DNA from: RYN-124 sp046262175
GTDB taxonomy: Bacteria > Actinomycetota > Actinomycetes > Mycobacteriales > SCTD01
DNA length: 11,566 nucleotides
Direction of reading: 5' to 3'
Assembly: GCA_046262175.1 (NCBI GenBank)
Contig: JBHENF010000003.1
Location: 1-11,566, forward strand
The notes below the pieces were generated by a model. The model searched no databases, had not been told where the DNA came from, and was given only the letters and a program-made list of their open reading frames with translations. The translations under genes and the position numbers were made by a program. This document shows positions 5,629 through 11,566 of the stretch, in pieces (the first letter of the stretch is position 1; the number at the start of each line of letters is the position of its first letter).

Positions 5629-6485
5629 GCGTCGCGCAGCGACGTCAGCACGTCGATGTCGCGCTTGTGGCTGGCCGCGTCGCCCGGTGTCTCCACGACC
5701 ACCGGGACGCCGCGGGTGGCTGGATGACGGAACAGCTCGGCGAACATGTCCTTGCCGATCTGACCGTCACCGATCGGCGCGTGCCGGTCGCGCCCCGACC
5801 CCAGCGGGTCCTTCGAGTCGTTGGCGTGCACCAGGCCGAGCCGCCCGCGGCCGACGGTCTTCACCAGCAGGTCCAGCGCCTTCTTGGCTCCGCCCGGAGC
5901 GGCCAGGTCGTGCCCCGCGGCGAACAGGTGGCAGGTGTCGAGGCAGACGCCGAGCATCTCGTGCGCGTCCAGCTCGGCGAACCACGGCTCGAGCTGGTCG
6001 ACCGTCGCGCACAGCGCCTGCCCTCCGCCCGCGGTCGGCTCGACGAGCAGCTTCGGCCCGTCCGGCTCGGCAGCGTCGAGCAGCGGCAGCAGGTGCGTGC
6101 GCAGCTGCTTCATCGCGTCGTCCCGATGCGCGCCCGCGACCGCGCTGCCGGCATGCACCACCACCCCGCGGGCGCCGATCGCGATGCCCCGGCGCATGGC
6201 GTGCTCGACCGCCTCGACCGACCGCTTCAGCGTCGCCTCGGTGGGGGAGCCGAAGTTCACGAGGTACGGCGCGTGCACGTACACCGGGATGCTCTCGTCG
6301 GCGCACTGGCTCGCGAACTTCTCGTCCTGCACGGGGTCGCCGGCACTCGGCGCCCAGCCGCGCGGATTGGAGACGAACACCTGCACGGCGCGCGCGCCGA
6401 TCTCCCGCGCGTACGCCAGCGACTTGACCAGGCCGGGCCCGGTCGGGACGTGGGAGCCCACCGGGGAGGGCTTGCGGGGCGGCAC
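5625..6485 (-). CDS. nfo: Deoxyribonuclease IV (endonuclease IV), AP endonuclease
   Basis: This 286-residue protein carries the complete endonuclease IV signature. The enzyme incises DNA 5' of abasic sites and removes 3' blocking groups in base excision repair. The TIM barrel begins VGSHVPTGPGLVKSLAYA. The metal-binding and catalytic residues are all visible: H71 (YVHAPYLVN), H111 (VVVHAGS), E149 (LVEPTAGGG), D183 and H186 (CLDTCHLFAAGHD), H220 (LVHANDSKDPLGSGRDRHAPIGDG, which also holds D233 and H235) and E265 (VVVETPG). The GTG at 6485 is 12 nt after the kinase stop and has no clear Shine-Dalgarno; an in-frame GTG at 6461 is an alternative that would start right at the GSHVPTG motif. The stop overlaps the EamA start. 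Its place in a cell-wall/kinase operon is unusual but the function call is firm. Confidence 0.93.
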   Translation of the reverse strand: MPPRKPSPVGSHVPTGPGLVKSLAYAREIGARAVQVFVSNPRGWAPSAGDPVQDEKFASQCADESIPVYVHAPYLVNFGSPTEATLKRSVEAVEHAMRRGIAIGARGVVVHAGSAVAGAHRDDAMKQLRTHLLPLLDAAEPDGPKLLVEPTAGGGQALCATVDQLEPWFAELDAHEMLGVCLDTCHLFAAGHDLAAPGGAKKALDLLVKTVGRGRLGLVHANDSKDPLGSGRDRHAPIGDGQIGKDMFAELFRHPATRGVPVVVETPGDAASHKRDIDVLTSLRDA

Positions 6486-6497
6486 CGGTACAGGGTG

Positions 6498-8339
6498 TCA
6501 GAAGACGTAGAGCGTGACGGTGCTGCCCTTGCGGACCTGGGCACCCTCGCCCGGGTCCTGCTGCCGCACGATCCCCGGGCCCGGGATCGACCGCACGCTC
6601 ACCTTGAGGCCTAGGCCCTCGAGCAGCCGCTGCGCGTCGTCGCGCCGCATGCCGGTGACCTTCGGGACCGTGATGAGCTCGGGCCCCTTGCTGACCTGCA
6701 GCGAGATGGTGCTGCCACGGCCGGCGGTGCCGGTGCTCGGCGACTGGTCGAACACGATCCCCTTGGGGACGTCGTCCTTGAACACCTCGTCGACACTGGT
6801 CTTGAAGCCGGCCGCCTTCAGCGTCGCCTGCGCCTCGGCGACCGGCTTGCCCTGCACGTCGGGAACCTTCAGCTGCTCGACGCCGGCGCTGAGGACGAGC
6901 TTCACCGCCGTACCGGGCCGGAGCTTCTGCCCCGCCTTCGGATCGGTACGGACCACCGTGCCGCGTGAGGCGCTGGCGTACTCCTGGCTGGTCTTGCCGA
7001 GCCGCAGCCCGGCCGCCTCGAGCAGCTGCTTCGCGGCGAGCTGGGTCGACCCGACGAGGTCGGGGACGGCGCGCACGTCCGGCCCCTTCGACAGGATGTA
7101 CGTGACGGTGCCGCCCTTGCGCACCTTGCCGTTGGGGTCCGGATCCTGGTCCGCCACCATCCCGTTGGGCACGGTGTCGCTGAACACGGTGCCGCCGTCC
7201 TTCGCCTTCAGCCCCGCGCCCTCGAGCTTGGCGACGGCGACCTGCCGGCTGACGCCGAGGACCGAGGGCGCATCCCGGTAGCGACCGCTGCCGAGGTACC
7301 AGCCACCGGCCAGCGCGAGCAGCGCCAGGACGGCGACCAGAGCGGCCGCGATCAGGCCGGTGCGACGGCGCTTGTGCGGGCGGATCGTGTCCACAGTCGG
7401 GGTGGGCCGGGCGATGACCTGCGTGTGCTGGGCGACCGGCGAGCTCGGCAGGTCGGCGCGGACCGCCTGCAGCTCGGCGAGGAACGCGCCGGCGTCGGCG
7501 GGCCGGGCGCTGGGGTCGCGGCGGGTCGCGCGTATGACCAGGTCGTCGAGCGCGACCGGTACGCCGTGCACGACGGCGGACGGCGGCGGGACGTCCTCGT
7601 TGGCGTGCTGCAGCAGGACCGCGATCGCGTCGTCACCGCTGAACGGCGGCGTCCCGGTGAGCATCTCCCACAGGACGATGCCGGCGGCGTAGACGTCCGA
7701 CCGCTCGTCCGCGCCGCCCGGCCGCGCCTGCTCGGGGGCGAGGTAGGCGACGGTGCCGATCAGCAGCCCGGTCGTCGCCGTCAGGTGCGACGTCTGGACC
7801 GCGCGGGCCAGCCCGAAGTCGGCGACCTTGATGCGGCCGTCGTCGCCGAGCAGGACGTTCTCCGGCTTGACGTCGCGGTGCACCAGCCCGGCGCGGTGCG
7901 CGGCGGCGAGGGCGCGCAGCACTGGTTCGAGCAGCTCCAGCGCGCGGGCCGGGGGGAGCGGCCCGCCGTCGCGGATCAGGTCACGAAGGGTGCGGCCCTC
8001 GACGTACTCCATGACGAGGTACGCGGTGCCGGTCGCGTCGTCGGTGCCCTGGTCGTGCACGGCCACGACCTCGGGGCTCGACAGCCGGGCGGCGGCGCGC
8101 GCCTCGCCCGCGAAGCGCTCGACGAAGGACGGGTCCTCGGCCAGCGCCGGCCGCATGACCTTCACCGCGACGGTGCGGTCCAGCCGGGTGTCGGTGCCGA
8201 CGTAGACGGTCGCCATGCCGCCCTTGGCGAGCGGGCGGTCGAGCCGGTAGCGGCCGTCGAGCAGGCGCCCGACCAGGGGGTCGGACGCGACGTCGGCGGT
8301 ACGGTCCACGACCGCCGAGTCTAGGTGCGGCGCGGTCAC
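6498..8339 (-). CDS. PASTA-domain Ser/Thr protein kinase (PknB/PknL/Stk1 type)
   Basis: This 613-residue membrane kinase should phosphorylate cytoplasmic targets in response to cell-wall fragments. The N-terminal kinase domain (about 30-290) has a glycine loop LAKGGMATVY (38-46), the VAVK lysine K60, alpha-C Glu79, HRD with D156 (LVHRDVKPENVLL), DFG at 174-176, threonines in the activation loop (ATTGLLIGT, 188-196), and APE at 201-203. A basic stop-transfer KRRR precedes one transmembrane helix (about 327-349). Outside are four PASTA repeats (about 355-419, 421-485, 488-552, 554-613), which in this family bind peptidoglycan fragments or lipid II. All catalytic residues are present. The GTG at 8339 overlaps the stop of the LysM/transglycosylase gene (GTGA), so the two are probably co-translated. 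An in-frame GTG at 8309 behind a TAGACT hexamer is an alternative start. Orthology to PknB or PknL is unresolved. Confidence 0.93.
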   Translation of the reverse strand: MTAPHLDSAVVDRTADVASDPLVGRLLDGRYRLDRPLAKGGMATVYVGTDTRLDRTVAVKVMRPALAEDPSFVERFAGEARAAARLSSPEVVAVHDQGTDDATGTAYLVMEYVEGRTLRDLIRDGGPLPPARALELLEPVLRALAAAHRAGLVHRDVKPENVLLGDDGRIKVADFGLARAVQTSHLTATTGLLIGTVAYLAPEQARPGGADERSDVYAAGIVLWEMLTGTPPFSGDDAIAVLLQHANEDVPPPSAVVHGVPVALDDLVIRATRRDPSARPADAGAFLAELQAVRADLPSSPVAQHTQVIARPTPTVDTIRPHKRRRTGLIAAALVAVLALLALAGGWYLGSGRYRDAPSVLGVSRQVAVAKLEGAGLKAKDGGTVFSDTVPNGMVADQDPDPNGKVRKGGTVTYILSKGPDVRAVPDLVGSTQLAAKQLLEAAGLRLGKTSQEYASASRGTVVRTDPKAGQKLRPGTAVKLVLSAGVEQLKVPDVQGKPVAEAQATLKAAGFKTSVDEVFKDDVPKGIVFDQSPSTGTAGRGSTISLQVSKGPELITVPKVTGMRRDDAQRLLEGLGLKVSVRSIPGPGIVRQQDPGEGAQVRKGSTVTLYVF

Positions 8340-9232
8340 CCGTTCCGGAAGCGCGCCCGCAGCGCGGAGACGTTCTTGATGTACGCGTGCGTCTGCGGCA
8401 GCAGCCCGCGGGCGGCCACGGAGCCGAGCCCCTGGTAGTAGCCGGCCAGCGCCCGGTCGGCGGAGCCGGTGCTGCGCACGAGCTGCTGCAGCAGCAGGAC
8501 GCCCGCGGTGATGTTGTCCTGCGCCTTGAGCAGGTCGAGCCGGCGGCCGTACTGCTTGCCGAGGACGCGGCCGGTGGAGGGCAGCACCTGCATGACGCCG
8601 ATGGCGTCGACCGGGGAGACGACGCGCTGCTGGAAGCCGCTCTCGTGGAAGGCGACGGCGAGGGCGAGGCTCGGGTCGACGTGGTGCTTGCGCGCCGTCT
8701 TGTAGACCAGCTTGCGGACGGCGGCCTTCGAGGGCTGGCGGTGCGACGCGAGGTACGCCCGGTGCTGCGCCGTCGACCGCTGGACGCTGGCCGGGATCCG
8801 TACGCCGGCGTTGGTCGTGACGGTGCTGGTGCCTCGTGCGCCGAGCGCGACCGGGTACGCAAGCCTGCGGCCGACGGTGACCAGGCCGTTGCGGGGGAGC
8901 TTGTTACGCGTGCGCAGGGTGCTGACGCTGACGCCGAGCCGCTGCGCGATGAGGCTGAGGTTGTCGCCGGAGCGGACGGTGTAGCTGCGCTCGACGGTGC
9001 GGGTGCGCGCGCCGGCGCTAGGCACCTTCAGCAGCTCGCCGACGTAGATGGTGCCGTTGCCCGGCAGGTCGTTGAGCCGGCGCAGGACGGCGATGGTCGT
9101 GCCGTGCCGGTGCGCGATCTCCCAGAGCGAGTCGCCGGGCTTCACGCGGATGATCGACGGCGCGCCGGCGGTGAGCACGGCGGCGAGCGTGAGCAGGACG
9201 GCGAGCGTGCGGCTCGCGCGGCGGGGCGTCAT
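8336..9232 (-). CDS. LysM-containing lytic transglycosylase (secreted, SLT domain)
   Basis: The 298-residue product starts with a signal peptide (MTPRRASRTL, then a hydrophobic stretch to about residue 23). Two LysM peptidoglycan-binding modules follow, at about 28-70 (IIRVKPGDSLWEIAHRHG) and 83-126 (SYTVRSGDNLSLIAQRLG). A C-terminal SLT/Goose-lysozyme-like domain spans about 172-290. The catalytic Glu is E197 in AFHESGF, supported by IGVMQVLPSTG (211-221), DNITAGVLLLQQL (239-251) and ALAGYYQGLG (261-270). It should cut glycan strands non-hydrolytically outside the cell. The reading frame stays open upstream to 10321, but that part is the mirror of an oxidoreductase gene. The ATG at 9232 is preferred because it gives a signal peptide and a weak GGGA site 7 nt upstream. 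The stop overlaps the kinase start, and MtrA-like repeats lie upstream. Confidence 0.9.
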   Translation of the reverse strand: MTPRRASRTLAVLLTLAAVLTAGAPSIIRVKPGDSLWEIAHRHGTTIAVLRRLNDLPGNGTIYVGELLKVPSAGARTRTVERSYTVRSGDNLSLIAQRLGVSVSTLRTRNKLPRNGLVTVGRRLAYPVALGARGTSTVTTNAGVRIPASVQRSTAQHRAYLASHRQPSKAAVRKLVYKTARKHHVDPSLALAVAFHESGFQQRVVSPVDAIGVMQVLPSTGRVLGKQYGRRLDLLKAQDNITAGVLLLQQLVRSTGSADRALAGYYQGLGSVAARGLLPQTHAYIKNVSALRARFRNG

Positions 9233-9248
9233 GACGGAGTCCCAAGCA

Positions 9249-9286
9249 GTCGACGGCAGGCGGAGCGCTGACCGTCGACGGTAGGC
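9249..9286 (-). repeat. Two near-identical 13-bp repeats across the LysM-operon -10 and 5' leader
   Basis: GTCGACGGCAGGC (9249-9261) and GTCGACGGTAGGC (9274-9286, plus-strand reading) match at 12 of 13 positions, with a 25-bp period. The second copy sits in a 12-bp perfect palindrome ACCGTCGACGGT (9271-9282) that covers most of the -10 hexamer and the expected transcription start. This could be an operator; no regulator is known to me for it. Confidence 0.4.
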
Positions 9287-9306
9287 CAGTGGGGCCCTTG
9301 TGACAA
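9278..9306 (-). promoter_or_regulatory. Promoter of the LysM-transglycosylase/kinase/nfo/eamA operon
   Basis: On the minus strand TTGTCA (9306-9301) and TACCGT (9283-9278) are separated by exactly 17 bp, close to the housekeeping sigma consensus (TTGACA, TAnnnT). Transcription would start near 9271, giving a 5' leader of about 40 nt before the ATG at 9232. Confidence 0.6.
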
Positions 9307-9322
9307 GAGTGACCAATGTGAC
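9296..9322 (-). promoter_or_regulatory. Three 9-bp GTCAC direct repeats: MtrA-like binding site
   Basis: The minus strand reads GTCACATTG, GTCACTCTT, GTCACAAGG in direct succession (9322-9296), an exact 9-bp period. Published MtrA sites in mycobacteria and corynebacteria are tandem 9-bp repeats of the GTCACAgcg type, found before cell-wall hydrolase genes; here the downstream gene is a LysM lytic transglycosylase. The promoter-proximal repeat overlaps the -35 hexamer. Assignment to MtrA is inference from motif, period and target type. Confidence 0.5.
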
Positions 9323-9385
9323 AACGTACGCCGGAGCGCGCCGATCCGCCGCCGACACGCCGCGCAGAGGCGCGCCATGGCGCTG

Positions 9386-9414
9386 TTGATCAGTCCGTGT
9401 GCGTGGCGTACGTG
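9386..9414 (+). promoter_or_regulatory. Possible promoter of the ferredoxin-reductase-like gene
   Basis: TTGATC (9386-9391) and TACGTG (9409-9414) are 17 bp apart on the plus strand, with a start site expected near 9421 and a leader of about 26 nt before the GTG at 9447. The -10 lacks the conserved final T, so support is moderate to low. Confidence 0.35.
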
Positions 9415-9446
9415 CAACGAGGGGCGGGACGCAGCACGCTGCATCC

Positions 9447-10604
9447 GTGCGGGACGTGGTGGTCGTCGGCGGCGGGCTCGCCGGCGCCCGGGCGGCCGAG
9501 GAGCTGCGCGGGCAGGGGTACGAGGGGCGGCTGACGCTGCTCGCCGCCGAGCCGCACCTGCCGTACGACCGGCCGCCGCTGTCCAAGGGCCGGCTGCAGG
9601 ACGACGAGGAGAAGATCGCGCTCGACGTGCCGTGGGAGCGGCTGGACGTCGAGCTGCGGCTGGGCTGTCGGGCGACCCGGCTGCGCGGCGACCGGCTCGA
9701 GACGACCGAGGGCGACGTCCGGTACGACGGCCTGGTCCTCGCGACGGGGGCGCAGCCGAACCGGCTGCCCGGCACGGCGCTGACGCTGCGGGGGGTCGAC
9801 GACGCGCGTGAGCTCGGCCACCGGCTGGTCGACGGCGCCCGGGTCGTGATCGTCGGGGCCGGCTGGGTGGGCGCGGAGGTGGCCACTGTCGCCGCGCAGG
9901 CCGGCTGCGACGTCACCGTGCTGGAGGCGGGCGAGGCGCCGCTGGCCGCCCTGCCGCGGGAGGTCGGCGGGTATGCGGTGCCTTGGTACGCCGCCGCCGG
10001 GATCGACCTGCGGCTGCGGACGAAGGCCTGCGAGGTGGAGCACGACCGCGTCCTGCTCGACGGCGGCGAGGAGCTGAGAGCCGATGTCGTGCTCGTCGCG
10101 GTCGGCGCGGCGCCGGACACGGACTGGCTCGAGGGCAGCGGGATCGCGCTCGACCACGGCGTCCTCGTCGACGAGCACCTGGCGACGGACCTGCCGGGGG
10201 TGGTCGCGATCGGCGACTGCGTCGCGCGGTGGTCGCCGCGGTACGCCACCCGGCTGCGCGTCGAGCACTGGGACGACGCGCTGCACGGACCGGCCGTCGC
10301 CGTCGCCACGCTGCTCGGCAAGGAAGCCGTCTACGACCCGGTGCCGTACTTCTGGTCCGACCAGCTCGGGCACACCATCCAGTGGGCCGGCTTCGCGCGC
10401 GGCGCCGACTCCGTCGTACGACGCGGCGAGCCCGGCGACCCGGCCGGGTGGGCGTTCTGCTGGCTCGCCGGACCGCGGCTGGTGGCGATGCTGACCGTCG
10501 ACCGGCCGCGCGACCTCGTGCAGGGCCGCCGCCGCATCGACCAGGGCGCGACCCCGGATCCGGAGCGACTGGCCGACCTGTCGGTGCCGGTGAAGTCCGC
10601 GTGA
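9447..10604 (+). CDS. FAD-dependent oxidoreductase, ferredoxin reductase type
   Basis: From the GTG at 9447 the product has 385 residues and matches the ferredoxin/rubredoxin reductase branch of the pyridine nucleotide-disulfide oxidoreductase fold. These enzymes pass electrons from NAD(P)H via FAD to a small iron-sulfur protein serving oxygenases or P450s. Visible marks are the FAD dinucleotide motif VVVVGGGLAGARAA (Gly 8, 10, 13), LPYDRPPLSK, LVLATGAQPNRLPG, the NAD(P) motif VVIVGAGWVGAEVA (Gly 137, 139, 142), LPGVVAIGDC with D257 binding FAD, and the C-terminal RVEHWDDALHGPAVA and PYFWSDQLGHTIQWAG typical of this branch. The GTG at 9447 lacks a good Shine-Dalgarno. An in-frame GTG at 9399 would add 16 poorly conserved-looking residues and is rejected because the fold begins right after 9447. 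No ferredoxin, P450 or dioxygenase gene lies nearby, so the partner is unknown. Confidence 0.88.
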   Translation: MRDVVVVGGGLAGARAAEELRGQGYEGRLTLLAAEPHLPYDRPPLSKGRLQDDEEKIALDVPWERLDVELRLGCRATRLRGDRLETTEGDVRYDGLVLATGAQPNRLPGTALTLRGVDDARELGHRLVDGARVVIVGAGWVGAEVATVAAQAGCDVTVLEAGEAPLAALPREVGGYAVPWYAAAGIDLRLRTKACEVEHDRVLLDGGEELRADVVLVAVGAAPDTDWLEGSGIALDHGVLVDEHLATDLPGVVAIGDCVARWSPRYATRLRVEHWDDALHGPAVAVATLLGKEAVYDPVPYFWSDQLGHTIQWAGFARGADSVVRRGEPGDPAGWAFCWLAGPRLVAMLTVDRPRDLVQGRRRIDQGATPDPERLADLSVPVKSA

Positions 10605-10628
10605 GGTGCCGAGGGCGCCGTACGCGCT

Positions 10629-10641
10629 TATCGTCCGCGGC
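10629..10641 (+). promoter_or_regulatory. -10 element for a leaderless transcript of the ThuA-Gfo/Idh/MocA gene
   Basis: TATCGT (10629-10634) lies 7 nt before the ATG at 10642, and the bases between (CCGCGGC) hold no Shine-Dalgarno. The spacing would place the transcription start at the start codon. No clear -35 is seen. Confidence 0.4.
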
Positions 10642-11566
10642 ATGACCTCCGCCTTGACCCGCGTCTCCGTCGTGCGCTCCGGGGGGCCGGACGAACCGCT
10701 GCTCGGCTACCTGGCCCGCGCCGGCTGGATGGTCACCGAGGGCCTCGACGGCGACGTCGTGCTCGTCCTCGGCGCCACCGACCTCCCGCACGACCTCGAG
10801 GACCGCCTGCTCGCCCTGGACGTCCCGGTGCTCGTCGTCGGCCCGACCATGAGCACGGCGCTGAGCGACGCGGCGGGTGTCGTGCCCGGTCGGCTCACGC
10901 CACTGCACGAGACCCGGGTGCGCCCCGGCCCGGACGCCGTTGACGTGGGCCGCAGGCTCGGCGGCGACCTGCTCGTCACGGAGGCCTGGCCCCTGCAGGA
11001 GAAGGTCGCCGACGAGGTGGAGGTGCTGCTGACGGCGAACGTCGCCTTCACCGACCACCCCGTCGCCACCTGGCGGCCGGCGTCCGGGCTGGGCCTGCTC
11101 ACCGTGGGCAGCACGCAGCAGACGTACGCCGACGCCAGCTGGCAGCGCATCGTGCACCGGCTGCTCCGGCGCATCACCGGACAGAGCGAGGGGGCGCCGG
11201 TGCGCGTCGGCATCCTCGGCTACGGCGCCATCGGGCACGAGCACAGCACCGCCATCTCGCTGACCGAAGGGCTGGAGCTGGTCGCCGTTTGCGACCCCAA
11301 CCCGCTGCGGGTGGCCGCCGCGCAGGAGCTGGCGCCCGGCGTGCGCGGCGTCGACGACCTGCTGGCCCAGGACGACGTGGACCTCGTGATCGTCAGCACC
11401 CCGCCCGCGACGCACGCCGAGTGGGCGCTGCGCTGCCTCGATGCCGGCAAGTCCGTCGTCGTGGAGAAGCCGTTCTGCCTCACCGTCGACGAGGCGGACC
11501 GGCAGATCGCCGCGGCGCAGGACGCCGGGCTGACGCTGGCCGTCTATCAGAACCGGCGCTGGGACA
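10642..11566 (+). CDS. Gfo/Idh/MocA-family oxidoreductase with fused ThuA-like N-terminal domain, 5' part
   Basis: The frame is open from ATG 10642 to the window edge (308 codons). Residues 187-198 (VRVGILGYGAIG) form the Rossmann GxGxxG loop of the Gfo/Idh/MocA family. It continues with LVAVCDPNPLRVAAA, DLVIVSTPPATHAEWALRCLDAGKSVVVEKP and the family's EKP motif at 275-277, so an NAD(P)-dependent sugar or cyclitol dehydrogenase is expected. About 180 residues precede this domain. They resemble the ThuA-like (class I glutamine amidotransferase fold) family: alternating strands such as VVLVLGATDLP and PVLVVGPT, then DHPVATWRP (138-146), GLGLLTVGSTQQTY and WQRIVHRLLRRI (167-178), which match the HP..W...G.G and WQR end of ThuA. 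The ThuA assignment is by pattern, the dehydrogenase assignment is firm. The catalytic C-terminal domain is outside the window. Confidence 0.85.
   Translation, partial: MTSALTRVSVVRSGGPDEPLLGYLARAGWMVTEGLDGDVVLVLGATDLPHDLEDRLLALDVPVLVVGPTMSTALSDAAGVVPGRLTPLHETRVRPGPDAVDVGRRLGGDLLVTEAWPLQEKVADEVEVLLTANVAFTDHPVATWRPASGLGLLTVGSTQQTYADASWQRIVHRLLRRITGQSEGAPVRVGILGYGAIGHEHSTAISLTEGLELVAVCDPNPLRVAAAQELAPGVRGVDDLLAQDDVDLVIVSTPPATHAEWALRCLDAGKSVVVEKPFCLTVDEADRQIAAAQDAGLTLAVYQNRRWD

Noticed and set aside
8307..8323. An internal promoter/start for the kinase (TAGACT, then GTG at 8309)
   Set aside because: The spacing is 8 nt rather than 6-7 and the GTGA overlap at 8339 already explains translation. 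Kept only as an alternative start.
9297..9325. A CRP-type site (TGTGA...TCACA) before the LysM operon
   Set aside because: The GTGAC units are direct repeats with a 9-bp period, not the inverted repeat with 6-bp spacer that CRP needs. CTTGTGACAAG is palindromic but too short.
9229..9378. A 49-codon minus-strand ORF whose stop overlaps the transglycosylase ATG (ATGA)
   Set aside because: The overlap hints at coupling, but the second half uses codons unlike the genome (TTG, TCA, CAT, CAA, CTT), and it runs across the promoter and GTCAC repeats, which explain the sequence better.
9233..9446. A ydaO-type (c-di-AMP) riboswitch before the LysM gene, common for actinobacterial wall hydrolases
   Set aside because: The predicted transcript leader is only about 40 nt and the interval lacks any structure I recognise from that riboswitch.
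8336..10321. A 661-codon minus-strand reading frame extending the transglycosylase far upstream
   Set aside because: The part beyond 9232 is the mirror of the ferredoxin-reductase gene and the promoter region. It is Ser/Arg/Pro-rich with no domain, and a signal peptide begins right at the ATG at 9232.

Overview
The window is GC-rich throughout (strong G/C bias at third codon positions, many GTG starts, no obvious AT-rich islands). Together with the gene families present, this points to a high-GC actinobacterium; I cannot name the genus. It looks like ordinary, densely packed chromosome: no tRNA, rRNA, CRISPR array, transposase or phage gene was seen. No gap between genes exceeds about 215 bp.

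Layout, left to right. (1) The 5' part of an RNA polymerase sigma factor gene (minus, running off the left edge) diverges from a threonine aldolase gene, ltaE (plus). They share an 18-bp start-to-start interval with a nearly self-complementary -10 element. (2) A class I-beta DAHP synthase gene, aroF (minus), converges on ltaE. Between aroF and the upstream gene is a recognisable control region: an 18-codon leader ORF rich in Trp/Tyr codons (SWYAY), then a perfect 14-bp GC-rich hairpin, then a Shine-Dalgarno and the aroF start. This is the architecture of ribosome-mediated attenuation of aromatic amino acid synthesis. (3) A secreted Asp-box (sialidase/BNR-type) protein (minus) ends 10 bp before the leader ORF. 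It diverges from a short molybdopterin sulfite-oxidase-like protein (plus). (4) A four-gene minus-strand operon runs from 9232 to 4756: LysM/lytic transglycosylase, PASTA Ser/Thr kinase, endonuclease IV (nfo) and an EamA transporter. Its genes are joined by GTGA overlaps or a 12-bp gap. Upstream lies a good TTGTCA-N17-TACCGT promoter overlapped by three 9-bp GTCAC direct repeats that resemble published MtrA sites. (5) Divergent from this operon is an FAD/NAD(P)H ferredoxin-reductase-type gene (plus). It is followed by the 5' part of a Gfo/Idh/MocA oxidoreductase with a fused ThuA-like N-terminal domain (plus, running off the right edge).

Functional themes are: aromatic biosynthesis with leader-peptide control; cell-wall remodelling linked to a wall-sensing kinase, with likely MtrA control; and redox enzymes without visible partners. 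A recurring feature is a TAnnnT hexamer 6-7 nt upstream of a start codon, at the sigma gene, ltaE, the aroF leader and the ThuA/Gfo fusion, suggesting several leaderless transcripts. The points most worth checking are the aroF leader/attenuator, the symmetric bidirectional promoter, the MtrA-like repeats before the LysM-kinase operon, and the ThuA-Gfo/Idh/MocA fusion.
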